NCBI RefSeq assembly: GCF_007096635.1
Contig: NZ_VKAA01000001.1
Coordinates: 496,001 to 560,000 of the forward strand
Direction: 5' to 3'
Length of the DNA: 64,000 nt
From: Mycolicibacterium sp. 018/SC-01/001
Lineage (GTDB): Bacteria; Actinomycetota; Actinomycetes; Mycobacteriales; Mycobacteriaceae
This document shows positions 44,641-52,792 of the stretch, one piece after another. The first letter of the stretch is position 1, and the number at the start of each line of letters is the position of its first letter. The notes below the pieces were generated by a model. That model was not told the origin of the DNA. It was given only the letters and a program-made list of their open reading frames with translations, and did not search any database. The position numbers and the translations under genes were made by a program.

Positions 44641-45685
44641 CGTCGATGGTGACCTGGTCCAGCAGGTCGATGGTCAACGCCTCGCATCCATCGAGAACCG
44701 CCAACGCACAAGCGCGCTCGATCAATGTCACCAGTGATTGCATGTAGCCCTGCGTCCGCACGTACAGGTAGTCGCTCACCTCGCCGGATGCGAGTGAGCG
44801 CTGATCGTGATCAGCCAGTACCAATTGTTTCTCGATCGCTCGGACCAGAGAGCGCCATTGCCGGCGCTCTTGCGGGGTATCAGCGACAAAGGGTTCCATG
44901 GCGTGAGCGGTCACTCGCCGCGCCGTCTGTTGTCGAATGTTGTGCTGCTTCGAGGAGTCGCCGCGGCCCTCGGAAAAGAATCCTGCCTCACTCAGGCCGA
45001 TACCGACGAACAGCGTCGTGACGGGGAAATCGTTGGCGATCGACTTGAACGTATTGCTGAGCTTCGCGCCATCGGTGGTGTTGAACGCGGAAAAGTGAAC
45101 CTCGTCGATGATCAACAGCCGCACATTGCAGTCGAGGAACACATCGAGTGCCCTCATCTTGAATTGATCCGCGTTCCCCGAGCGGATTCCGGCGTGGGCG
45201 AGGAAGTACAGCATCGCAACGTAAATCGCCCGCGGCGTGGGAGTGCCGTTGAGTGCGATGCGAACCACTGGCCACCTTTCGTGGCCATCTCCGGTCATGG
45301 GACCGCGTTCGGCGATCTCGTCGAGATGGAATCGCTTGGCGAAGTTGTCTACCGCCGTCGTCTTGCCGATCCCCGCTGGGCCCTCGACGGCCATGCCGCC
45401 CTTGACCCGATTCGCGTCACTGGAGTTACTAATCATCAGCACGGACAGCTGTTTTCGCAGCGCTAGTAGCTGCGGTGTCTCGACTACGCCCAAGTTGGCG
45501 TGCCAGTCGAACCGTTGCTTGTCGTATCGCCGTTTGTCTGACGAACTCAGTGCGCTGATCTCTCGGCGTGTGAGCAGCGCCGGCTTCTCGCGCGTCGGTC
45601 CCTTGACTGTCTCCGCCCAGCCCTCCTTCGTGGTCAAGGTGATGTTCTTGAGTTCCGCGTTGATCTCTGGCTCGTACTCGCTCAT
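44552..45685 (-). CDS. tnsC: TnsC/TniB-like AAA+ ATPase, transposition regulator
   Basis: 377 residues. Walker A GPAGIGKTT (102-110), Walker B LLIIDEVH (190-197), followed by sensor-type NTFKSIANDFPVTTLFVGIG. This matches TniB/TnsC proteins, which form filaments on target DNA, connect TniQ to the transposase and give target immunity. A basic tail (RLRSIRRRQSRRESPSR) may contact DNA. Its ATG overlaps the tnsB stop (ATGA), so the two are translationally coupled. Confidence 0.92.
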   Translation of the reverse strand: MSEYEPEINAELKNITLTTKEGWAETVKGPTREKPALLTRREISALSSSDKRRYDKQRFDWHANLGVVETPQLLALRKQLSVLMISNSSDANRVKGGMAVEGPAGIGKTTAVDNFAKRFHLDEIAERGPMTGDGHERWPVVRIALNGTPTPRAIYVAMLYFLAHAGIRSGNADQFKMRALDVFLDCNVRLLIIDEVHFSAFNTTDGAKLSNTFKSIANDFPVTTLFVGIGLSEAGFFSEGRGDSSKQHNIRQQTARRVTAHAMEPFVADTPQERRQWRSLVRAIEKQLVLADHDQRSLASGEVSDYLYVRTQGYMQSLVTLIERACALAVLDGCEALTIDLLDQVTIDVAAESSREHTHARLRSIRRRQSRRESPSR

Positions 45686-47811
45686 GCCAGTCCGAAACTT
45701 TCGTCGTCGTAATCGTCATCGATGTCCGCGATGTCGTCGTCATCGCCTGCCTCGGGACCGGCATCACCGAAGTCGTATGAGACCTCGCAGGAGTCGGCCA
45801 GCGCGGACACGGTCGACAACGCTCTGACCGTCGCTGCATCGTTGGCTGGTTCGACTTGCTTGCTGAGCATTTGTTCCTGGCGGGCCATTCTCAGCGCGAT
45901 CCGTCGCTCCTTCGGGCTCAACTCGAGACTCAGATTGAAACGTCTGAGCAGTTCCCTTAGCGCCAGTTGTTCGTCGACGAAGCCGTCCGCCTGGACTGCC
46001 AGCTGGCGTGCGTATTGGTAGGCATCATCGCTGAAGGGCATCGGGAACTTCGATGCGTATTCCCATCTGAGGGAATGCCATTCGCGATCGTGGGGATGCT
46101 GAATATAGACCGTTGAGATGTCGTCCGGGTCCGAGTGGATAGGCCAGGCGTTCTTAAACTTTCCCCCGTGAGGGCTCTTCATCTTGCCAAGTTCACCGAG
46201 CACGTCGCCCTTGTAGACGAGGCCGTAGATCTTTACTCCTTTGCGTTGAATCGTGCGCGCGTCAGCACGGAGAAATTCCAGGGCTAGGTCTGGGTGCCGT
46301 GGAACCTCGACATATCCCGCACGTGCAATCCCGTGGCTGAACATCTGAGCGGGGGTCATCTTCGGGGCTTTCTTGGCCTGCCGAGCTGGCAACTCGGGGT
46401 CGAAAAGCGAGTCATGCGGTACGCGATGGTAGACCTGTCCGACCCATTCGCGCATGATCTCTTCGAGCTCGTGGATGTAGTAAAACGCCTGGCCTTCCAC
46501 GTCGAGTCCGCGCGAGTTGATGTCAGGCCCCTTGTAGCCGGGCAGGTATTGCAACAGGCGCGTGCGTATCGACCCGAAGAAGCGTTCCAACGGGGCCTTA
46601 TCTCTACCCTCTCGCAATCGTGCGGGTTGAATCGAGATGCCGAAGCGTTGGCACACGCTGTTGAGATGCTCAGATAGATAAATTTTTCCGTGATCGACGA
46701 TGATCGTGTCGGGCCTGAGTGCCGGACCCATCGTCTTCGCCGTGCGATCGATCTTGTCTGGATCAATGAGTACCTCACGCGGGATCCCGTGATACGGCCA
46801 TACGGCATAGGAGGGCCAAGCTGTGGGAGCGCGCCGTGGCCGAAATACCTGGTACATGATCGCTGCTGCATCAACGGCCTTCGTCGAGACCGGTGTCAAA
46901 CGCAACGCCACGATGCACCGCGTGTACCAGTCCATGGCGACCGTGAGCTCGACCTGCATCCACCGGGCGGTTCGATCGAAGCCAAAGACGTCCAGCCGCG
47001 TGGTGTCGAGGATCAAATACTCACCCGGCCTAGTAGGACGTAACTTGCCGTGCTGCCTCTCCGGGCTGTCCGCGAGGTCGCGGTTGCGCTTCGTTGTCCC
47101 GCGAAACAACGGTCGCTTGGCGTCAAGAGCCAGCAGATGACGGTTCGCCGTGGAACGCGACGGCTCCGTGACCACACCCTTGCCGTAGAGAAGCTCCAAG
47201 CGTGCCGACGTCTGCAGGATCACGGCCGTTTTCGTTGGCATCGATTCCTCGGTATGTTCCCGCATGACGTTGTCGGCGATAGCAATCCACCGTGGGTCGG
47301 TCTTCGGCTCCTGCATCTTCCGTCGGGTGACGAGGCCGGCTTCTCCCCGCTCCTGGTACGCGCGGACCCAGCGACGAAATGTCGAATCACTGACGCCGAG
47401 CTCTTTGCACTTTGCGTCGTATCGCTCCATGAGCTTTCGCGTTGGGTCATATTCGGCGCGGGGCTCTCCTTCGAGGGCAAGCTCCGGGGAGCCGGATTTG
47501 TACCCGGTAGTCGCCTCGCGGATATGGTCGGCCTTCTCACGCACTGACTTCATGTCGGCAGCGCTCAACCCGAGCAGGGCGACAGAAGCAGGGTCGTACG
47601 GGTCGTCCGGCTCCGGCCCGTCCGTGCAGGGTATGAGGTGTGCCCTCGGATCCGTTAAGAGATCGACGACCGACTTACGGCGAAAGGAGTTAGGACCCTG
47701 TAGAACCACCTCATAAGTCCCCCTCGCGGAGATGAACTCCGTCACCTCGAATAGTTCACCGTCGAACTCGACCCTGGAGCCGCGCCGAAGCGGCTCCCCC
47801 GCCGTGCTCAC
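45682..47811 (-). CDS. tnsB: TnsB-like DDE transposase (Mu-type integrase core)
   Basis: 709 residues. N-terminal DNA-binding HTHs (KELGVSDSTFRRWVRAY at ~137-153), RNaseH-fold core with D269 in YLILDTTRLD, D373 in TIIVDHGKIYLS and E409 in KAPLERFFGSI, then a Mu-C barrel with YKGDVLGELGKM and PHDREWHSLRWE. It performs strand cleavage and transfer at the 3' ends. The C-terminus is an acidic tail (DDDDIADIDDDYDD) that could bind TnsC, as TnsB tails do. All catalytic residues are intact. Confidence 0.95.
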   Translation of the reverse strand: MSTAGEPLRRGSRVEFDGELFEVTEFISARGTYEVVLQGPNSFRRKSVVDLLTDPRAHLIPCTDGPEPDDPYDPASVALLGLSAADMKSVREKADHIREATTGYKSGSPELALEGEPRAEYDPTRKLMERYDAKCKELGVSDSTFRRWVRAYQERGEAGLVTRRKMQEPKTDPRWIAIADNVMREHTEESMPTKTAVILQTSARLELLYGKGVVTEPSRSTANRHLLALDAKRPLFRGTTKRNRDLADSPERQHGKLRPTRPGEYLILDTTRLDVFGFDRTARWMQVELTVAMDWYTRCIVALRLTPVSTKAVDAAAIMYQVFRPRRAPTAWPSYAVWPYHGIPREVLIDPDKIDRTAKTMGPALRPDTIIVDHGKIYLSEHLNSVCQRFGISIQPARLREGRDKAPLERFFGSIRTRLLQYLPGYKGPDINSRGLDVEGQAFYYIHELEEIMREWVGQVYHRVPHDSLFDPELPARQAKKAPKMTPAQMFSHGIARAGYVEVPRHPDLALEFLRADARTIQRKGVKIYGLVYKGDVLGELGKMKSPHGGKFKNAWPIHSDPDDISTVYIQHPHDREWHSLRWEYASKFPMPFSDDAYQYARQLAVQADGFVDEQLALRELLRRFNLSLELSPKERRIALRMARQEQMLSKQVEPANDAATVRALSTVSALADSCEVSYDFGDAGPEAGDDDDIADIDDDYDDESFGLA

Positions 47812-47871
47812 GAATCCTCATCCATCAATCGACACCCGATCGCGATGACACCGGTGCGGTCAGCGGTATTG

Positions 47872-48612
47872 CTAGTCGTCATGCTTCTCCAGAGGTCGTC
47901 GGAGCACGGTCTTCGAATCCAGGACATCGGTCAGATCTGCGACCAACTCCTGCTTCCATAGCAAGTGCAGGATCGCCGCGCGGACCAGTGGTTCGGGGTG
48001 CGGCGCCATCCGCTTGACGTCCCTGAACTCGATGCCGTCGATGTCTAGCGCCCGTAGATCCTCCAAGCAGGGCTGCGAAATACCCTCGGTGCGACGGTAT
48101 CCCGAAAGGAATCGCACATTCGCCAGGAGCGCCTCTGGCATCTCATTGGCCACCTCGAAACGCCACCCGATGGACTCCATGAGTTCACGTGTCCACGCGA
48201 ATGTCGCTCGAATTATAGGCTTTGCCATTCTTTCCGACGGTTTGACGTCTACCACGATCGGCGCATCTCGTGTCAGCAAGCAGTAGTCCGGTATGTGACG
48301 CCGCATCTTCCCGTCGACCACGATCCTTAGAAGGAATGGCTGCGCAACGATCTTCGTGACGGACGTGTCGAAGTCAGCTACTAGTAGCCTGGCGAGTTCG
48401 AGCCTGGACTCGTAAATCACATGCGCACAGTTGGTCGAAGACCAGTAGCTGCCTGAGTAATGCCTCTGCCCGCGGTACCACCGGAAGGTCCGGTACGGAA
48501 GCGCCTGACGAAGCACATCGGATGTGAGGTCGCTTAACGGCCGGTCGACCAGATCTCCAGTCTCGTCACGAACCGTAACGGGCGGCTGCACATCCGTTCT
48601 TGTACGTCGCAT
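47872..48612 (-). CDS. tnsA: TnsA-like endonuclease
   Basis: 246 residues from the ATG at 48612 (CCGGAGAG upstream). PD-(D/E)XK nuclease residues: E68/E72 in IYESRLELARLL, D109 in RHIPDYCL and D122-K124 in IVVDVKPSE. The C-terminal part (MAPHPEPLVRAAILHLLWKQ) fits the winged-helix TnsA C-domain. TnsA cuts the 5' ends so that the element moves by cut-and-paste rather than replication. It is the promoter-proximal gene, nearest to the candidate right end, as in Tn7. Confidence 0.88.
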   Translation of the reverse strand: MRRTRTDVQPPVTVRDETGDLVDRPLSDLTSDVLRQALPYRTFRWYRGQRHYSGSYWSSTNCAHVIYESRLELARLLVADFDTSVTKIVAQPFLLRIVVDGKMRRHIPDYCLLTRDAPIVVDVKPSERMAKPIIRATFAWTRELMESIGWRFEVANEMPEALLANVRFLSGYRRTEGISQPCLEDLRALDIDGIEFRDVKRMAPHPEPLVRAAILHLLWKQELVADLTDVLDSKTVLRRPLEKHDD

Positions 48613-48760
48613 CAGCTCTCCGGAAGTTGGCGGAAATGATGCATTCGAGGATGAAGTGCAAAGTGGTCTCGGCGCCAACCCTAGCGCCGACTTGGGACTG
48701 ACCCGTGATCAAGTCTCCACCCGAAAAGCACACGGCTAAAACGCCTTTCGGATGCGTCTG

Positions 48761-48851
48761 TCAACAGACTACCGTTGACGGACGCAACAGTTGAGACTTT
48801 GAATGAAATCTGCAACAGACAATCCGTCCTTACAACGGCTTTCGTTTGTCC
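48761..48851. repeat. Candidate right end of the Tn7-like element with repeated CAACAG boxes
   Basis: CAACAG occurs at 48762, 48785 and 48813 (spacing 23 and 28 bp), each next to GAC or GCA, and is followed by the inverted CGTTTGTCC block at 48843-48851. Repeated ~20-bp boxes next to tnsA are what TnsB-binding sites look like. Palindromic pieces such as GTCTG-TCAA-CAGAC are embedded. The exact tip is not resolved. Confidence 0.45.
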
Positions 48852-48874
48852 AACCTAAAGTCTTCGGGGCGCAC

Positions 48875-49150
48875 TCACCGCATCCGCAGCGACTCGCCAG
48901 CATGTTCGTAAATCATTGATGCGATCTTGATGACCGTGACGTCGATGGCGGCGGTGAACTGAAATACTCCTACCCACAACGTCATCGGCGCCTCGGGGGC
49001 GATCGGCGACATAGGCAAGATCCCGTCGTTCTTGCCCTGGCTGTGCACACGGAACTGAAGGCCTTCGTCCCGTCATAGCCGGTTGATCTTGTTCTTGTGG
49101 ATCTCACGGCACTCGTCGTAGCTCAGCTCCGCCCAAGCACGCCGGCACCC
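48875..49150 (-). pseudogene. IS3-family transposase (OrfB) internal fragment
   Basis: Reads RRAWAELSYDECREIHKNKINRL, then TGA (49073-49075) where related transposases have Trp (RLW), and on through RDEGLQFRVHSQGKNDGILP, TLWVGVFQFTAAID and IKIASMIYEHAGESLR before a stop. This is the HTH_21-to-first-Asp region of IS3-type OrfB, with the catalytic WxxDxT motif mutated to WVGVFQ. Both ends are missing; the left one is cut where the Tn7-like element's right end is suspected. Confidence 0.75.
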
Positions 49151-49342
49151 CGGGGGTGTTTGATGGGATAGGCGCCCAAGCTTCGGGATGGAACGGTTGG
49201 ATCCCAGTTCATCGCGGGCCGCGGCAACCGCGCCACCGCCACGAAAGGACTGCATCTGTGACGGAACAAGTCGGCGACGATGTCCCCAAGTTGATAGAGT
49301 CCGAGCGAGTTCGGGCGCGCTGCGGATTCCGACTTCGCCGCC

Positions 49343-49795
49343 ATGGGTGAGGCGCTCCGCAACGGTACCGCCACGCCCGACGACGTCGAGGGCGCCTTAG
49401 CACGGTCCAAGGCAGTTGATATCGATCCGGCGACCCTGCGAAACGTCCTGCGCGTCTCGTCTGACGACGGACCGCACGCTGAGGCGATCGAGGCGATCGT
49501 GCGACGCATCCCGAATGGATGGGCACGCTGGCTAAGCGTCGACGCCGGCTGGTATTCCTTGGTGATAGCCACCCACGCTCGCCTGGCCCAACGCGATCTT
49601 GGCTATGTCGTGCATCAGATCAAGGAGAAGTACGAAACGCTGCGCTATTACTACTACTGGCCCGGCAGCGATGACCTCGCCCCCGACCTCTCAACGCGAT
49701 GGATGCCATCATCAGGGGCTGAACGCGTCTCCGCCATCACCTGCGAACGCTGCGGACAATCCGGGCACTACACCGAACCCTCCATCACTGGGTGA
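49343..49795 (+). CDS. Hypothetical protein with C-terminal CxxC
   Basis: 150 residues, ATG start without a clear ribosome binding site. An N-terminal helical part (DDVEGALARSKAVDIDPATLRNVL) is followed by a conserved-looking block ARWLSVDAGWYSLVIATHARLA, HQIKEKYETLRYYYYWPGSD and a terminal ITCERCGQSGHYTE that could bind zinc. I do not recognise a named family. It reads towards the small gene pair at 49875-50674 and away from the IS3 remnant; likely cargo of the mobile region. Confidence 0.6.
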   Translation: MGEALRNGTATPDDVEGALARSKAVDIDPATLRNVLRVSSDDGPHAEAIEAIVRRIPNGWARWLSVDAGWYSLVIATHARLAQRDLGYVVHQIKEKYETLRYYYYWPGSDDLAPDLSTRWMPSSGAERVSAITCERCGQSGHYTEPSITG

Positions 49796-49874
49796 AAACC
49801 CTATGCCCCGTGTGCGCTCGGCTATACGCCGTGACAGCAAACGCCCGGCCGCCTCCACGGGTGCCTGAAGGCCA

Positions 49875-50150
49875 TCACCCTTCCCTCAACCGGCGATTTA
49901 ACTCCGCCGATAGTTCTGCAACAATCTCTGCCGCGTCTTGCACCGTTGATGTCCAATCGTCACGGAGTTCGTCGAGATATCCGATAGGGAACGCTCCGCT
50001 GAGGGTTCCGCGGGTGGTCTCGATCTCGATCAATCGGTCGGTCTGTCGTCGTTCGGCTTCGTAGCGACGTAGGTCATCGGCGATGCGGGGATCGGTGACG
50101 AGCCCGTCGATCCGGTCGTTCATCGGCGGGAACGCCTCGTCCTCATTCAC
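49875..50150 (-). CDS. Hypothetical small protein
   Basis: 91 residues from a GTG whose GTGA overlaps the preceding gene's stop. Predicted helical: IADDLRRYEAERRQTDRLIE and WTSTVQDAAEIVAELSAELNRR, possibly an antiparallel coiled coil. No family recognised. Coupling to the 50147 gene indicates that the two are made together, possibly as partners. Confidence 0.5.
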   Translation of the reverse strand: MNEDEAFPPMNDRIDGLVTDPRIADDLRRYEAERRQTDRLIEIETTRGTLSGAFPIGYLDELRDDWTSTVQDAAEIVAELSAELNRRLREG

Positions 50151-50674
50151 GTGTTTCCTCGTTCGCACTGTCGTTGACGTCGCGAACGAACCACCGAACG
50201 ACTGGCGGCGGCTTCTGCCAAGAGGTCGCGCAACTCAGGAGTTGAGTTGTACTCCCGCTGCGCAGCTCCGATCGGCCCGTCCCCGACAGGAGCTTCCCAC
50301 GGGTCCCGAACTGAGTGGTCGACCAGCTCGCGATCCGCGAGCCAGGCCGCGGGGTCATCGCGAGACCCCTGATTGTCCTTTGCCATCTGCACATCATCCG
50401 CCACCTCGGTGATGGATCGCCAGTTCATAACGTGGGTCGGGGGAACTGTCTGAGGCGTTAGTGCGGCGCCCCGATACAAACCGGCCCCCGTAATGACGAT
50501 TGGGGACCTCATCGGCACGATCAATACAATGGGCGCGACCTGCCCGAGCAAGGACGTGTTGCTGCGTAACGCTTCCCAGTAGCGACTGCAGGTAGCAGGC
50601 GCAGTCGCTGCCGGCTGGGATGCGGCATCCGGTGATGGCGCCACCGGTGTGCTCTGGTATTGCCGTGCCAGCAC
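50147..50674 (-). CDS. Hypothetical protein, start uncertain
   Basis: Up to 175 codons. The C-terminal half (DDPAAWLADRELVDHSVRDPWE, then NSTPELRDLLAEAAASRSVVR) looks protein-like; the N-terminal part is Ala/Pro/Ser-rich with no recognisable feature, and internal ATGs at 50427 or 50388 are alternatives. It ends in a basic tail and overlaps the next gene by 4 bp. Function unknown. Confidence 0.4.
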   Translation of the reverse strand: MLARQYQSTPVAPSPDAASQPAATAPATCSRYWEALRSNTSLLGQVAPIVLIVPMRSPIVITGAGLYRGAALTPQTVPPTHVMNWRSITEVADDVQMAKDNQGSRDDPAAWLADRELVDHSVRDPWEAPVGDGPIGAAQREYNSTPELRDLLAEAAASRSVVRSRRQRQCERGNT

Positions 50675-50745
50675 CGCCGCCGATAATGAGTCGCCTCGAC
50701 GATCAGTTCCCAGTAACGTCCGCTGTGTTAAGAGGAGTTGTTGTT

Positions 50746-51006
50746 GTCAAGCGTCGCGTCGTGGTGAGCCCAGAAGCGGTCAAAAGGGCCCGCGAGAAGT
50801 CGACGACGGCTTCGGCGAAACTCGAGGGTCGCGAAGTGCCCGCCGAGTACGTCCGACCCGCCGCGGTGCAGCGCTTCATCGACGATCACGCGGCGAAATC
50901 CAGACGATGTCGCAAGAACTATTCCCGTGACGCCGACAGACCTGCCTGACAACGGGTTTCTCGACGTGCTGCGCCGTGAGATGTGGCCACTGTTGCCAGA
51001 TCACAG
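50746..51006 (+). pseudogene. Broken relative of the 38722 hypothetical gene
   Basis: Encodes KRRVVVSPEAVKRAREKS, then LEGREVPAEYVRPAAVQRFI and, after a frameshift, FLDVLRREMWPLLPDHS, matching residues ~1-65 of the gene at 38722-39183. The codon at the start position is GTC although AAGAGGAG lies at ideal distance, so the start codon has apparently been lost. The 3' two thirds are cut off where the IS256 fragment begins (~51008). Confidence 0.7.
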
Positions 51007-51007
51007 C

Positions 51008-51562
51008 TTAGTGAACCTCGGCGACGTAGATGTCGGCGAAATAGGCGCTGATCTCACGGGTGGTGAGCCCGCGGGCGTACAGCGACATGACCACCTCGTC
51101 GACGTCGGTGAGGCGGCGCTGACGCTTCTTGACGATGTACGGTTCGAAGGTGCCGGCCCGATCGCGCGGCACGTCGATGTCGATGCTGCCGCAGGAGTCG
51201 GTCAGGACGGTCTTGCTACGGGTTCCGTTGCGAGAGTTGCCACTTCCGTATCCAGCGGGGTCGTGTCGGTCGTAGCCCAGGTGCTCGGACAGCTCATCGT
51301 CCAGCGCGGTCTCGATGACCGTCTTGGTCATCGCCTTGAGCAACCCACCCCGCCCGGTCAACGCGACCCCGGCTTCGCGGGCCTGGCACACCAACTCGCG
51401 GGCAACTTCGAGTTCATCAACAGCACGAGCGTCGGGTACGTCGATCGCCGCCGCAGCGGCATCATCTTCAGGATTCTGCGATGACTCCAGAGCCACGACA
51501 GTCTCGGTCAGCTCGTGACCCTTCCGGCCCCGACACCCCGGGGGCCGTTAGGCCACTTACAC
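51008..51562 (-). mobile_element. IS256-family insertion sequence, 5' fragment
   Basis: The frame 51008-51496 encodes the N-terminal ~155 residues of an IS256-type transposase: LTGRGGLLKAMTKTVIETAL, DELSEHLGYDRHDPAG, NSRNGTRSKTVLTD, IDVPRDRAGTFEPYIVKKRQ and LYARGLTTREISAYFADIY. The rest, including the catalytic core, is missing. The outer tip GCCACTTACAC (51552-51562) lies one base from the jetD stop codon, so the element inserted exactly at the end of the Wadjet operon. Inactive. Confidence 0.88.
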
Positions 51563-51563
51563 G

Positions 51564-52787
51564 TTACTGCGACACTCCCGGCAGCTCGACCGCAGCAATG
51601 ATCGCCTCGAGGGCGTATTGCGGATCGATCGCCTCTTGTTCAAGTTGCCAGTCCAGCCCATCGGCTTGGTGGTGGTCGTTAAGTTGTTGATAGAGCGTGC
51701 GTTCGGTGTTGGTAAGTTCGACTGGCACCTCAAGGCTGGTCTTTTGGCTGTCAGTGTTGTGGGCGTTGTCGCGAAATCTTTCCAGGGTGTTGGGGTCCAT
51801 GAGCACCGATGTCACTTCAATGCCGGCGCGGCGCAGGGTGGCCAGGATGGATAGTCCCGCGCGGTCGATGTCACCCCAGTACAAGACTCGCGCCGTGCGG
51901 CACCAGTTCAGGTCGGCTAGCAGCGGCGCGGCGGCGCCGAGCCCGTGGATGATGGCAACGCGGTCAACATCTGCGGTGATGGTGTAGCCGGGTTCGTCGT
52001 TCTCGATGATCAGTAGCACCGGCGGGTCGATCGTTGAATTGTTGAGCGCCCGGATTGGTGCGTGAAAAGCGCCCAGTTGTGCAGTGGCCGCGCGCAGTCT
52101 GGGACACCGTAGCGCCACATGGACTGGTGCCTCTTTGGCTTGAATGCCGACATAGCGCAACAGCCGGTCCAGCGGCGGCCCGTCGTCCGGGCCGGCCTTG
52201 GGCAGGCCCAGCAACGTGCACAGGAGCGAGGCGTTGTTCTCGATCCACTTGCTGTGCACACCCGGCACGGCGAGCTGGCGCACCATGATGGCTTGTCCTG
52301 GCCCGGCGGAGAGCCGGTTGATCACCTCCAGTGCGCTGACCCAATCCTCATCGCCGAGCTGGGCGATCATCTTGGCGGCGCCGTCTGCAATGTCCGTGGG
52401 CGACTCCCAGATGGTCGCGGGATGCTCGGCGGCTTGGGTGAACCGCGTCTTGGCAGCCAGGTATTCGTCCTGTAGCTCGGGACAGTAGTTCCATGCCTGC
52501 TCGATCGACAGTTCCCATGTCTCGGCGATGTCTACAGGGTCGAGCTTGTGCGGGTGTTTGCGGCGCACGGGTGTAACTTGTCCGGGTAGTCCGCCCTCGA
52601 TCGCTAACCGCCATGCCGCCCAACGCCTTTGCGCGTCGATGGCCTCTTCGAGGGTGTGCAGCTTCTTAGGGGCGCCCAGCGCGATGCGCAACGGCCCCAG
52701 GTCGATGTCGATTCCGCGTGCCCATTTCAACCTCTTGCGGCGGCATACTGCAACGGCTTCGACGATCGCGTCCTCGACGGTCAGCAT
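51564..52787 (-). CDS. jetD: Wadjet nuclease subunit JetD (DUF3322/DUF2220, Toprim)
   Basis: 407 residues. An N-terminal DUF3322-like arm (VSALEVINRLSAGPGQAIMVRQLAVPGVHSKWIENN) leads to a DUF2220/Toprim nuclease domain with the acidic residues in VLLIIENDEPGY and VLYWGDIDRAGLSIL. JetD cuts circular DNA that JetABC has extruded, protecting against plasmids. It starts 5 bp after jetC and ends right at the IS256 tip; the C-terminal VELPGVSQ may have been slightly changed by the insertion, but the nuclease core is complete. Confidence 0.92.
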   Translation of the reverse strand: MLTVEDAIVEAVAVCRRKRLKWARGIDIDLGPLRIALGAPKKLHTLEEAIDAQRRWAAWRLAIEGGLPGQVTPVRRKHPHKLDPVDIAETWELSIEQAWNYCPELQDEYLAAKTRFTQAAEHPATIWESPTDIADGAAKMIAQLGDEDWVSALEVINRLSAGPGQAIMVRQLAVPGVHSKWIENNASLLCTLLGLPKAGPDDGPPLDRLLRYVGIQAKEAPVHVALRCPRLRAATAQLGAFHAPIRALNNSTIDPPVLLIIENDEPGYTITADVDRVAIIHGLGAAAPLLADLNWCRTARVLYWGDIDRAGLSILATLRRAGIEVTSVLMDPNTLERFRDNAHNTDSQKTSLEVPVELTNTERTLYQQLNDHHQADGLDWQLEQEAIDPQYALEAIIAAVELPGVSQ

Positions 52788-52792
52788 GGCGG

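Larger units (their letters stand above)
38543..48851. mobile_element. Tn7-like transposon with TnsABC, two TniQ proteins and an XRE repressor
   Basis: A ~10.3-kb unit carrying tnsA-tnsB-tnsC-tniQ in the order of Tn7-type elements, plus a second tniQ, an XRE gene and small unknown genes. Boundaries are tentative: GGACAAACG-N4-CCGTT at 38543-38560 is repeated inverted at 48834-48851, close to tnsA, as Tn7 right ends are. I could not identify a target duplication or the TGT/ACA tips normal for Tn7. The right flank is an IS3 remnant. No CRISPR-Cas genes are linked, so it is not a CAST in this window. Confidence 0.6.

Noticed and set aside
48875..49072. C-terminus of a conserved gene lying ~20 bp from the Tn7-like right end, like the glmS attachment site of Tn7
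   Set aside because: The peptide (VHSQGKNDGILP, IKIASMIYEHAGESLR) is an internal part of an IS3-family OrfB transposase with a TGA in place of Trp, so it is an IS remnant and not a chromosomal target gene.
37554..51562. The two IS256 fragments as halves of one copy split by a clean inversion
   Set aside because: About 150 middle residues of the transposase are missing from both, and the bases next to the tips (GTTACTGC after 51562, CGCTAATC after 37915) do not form a matching target duplication. The orientation fits an inversion but a single-copy origin is not supported; kept only as one possibility.
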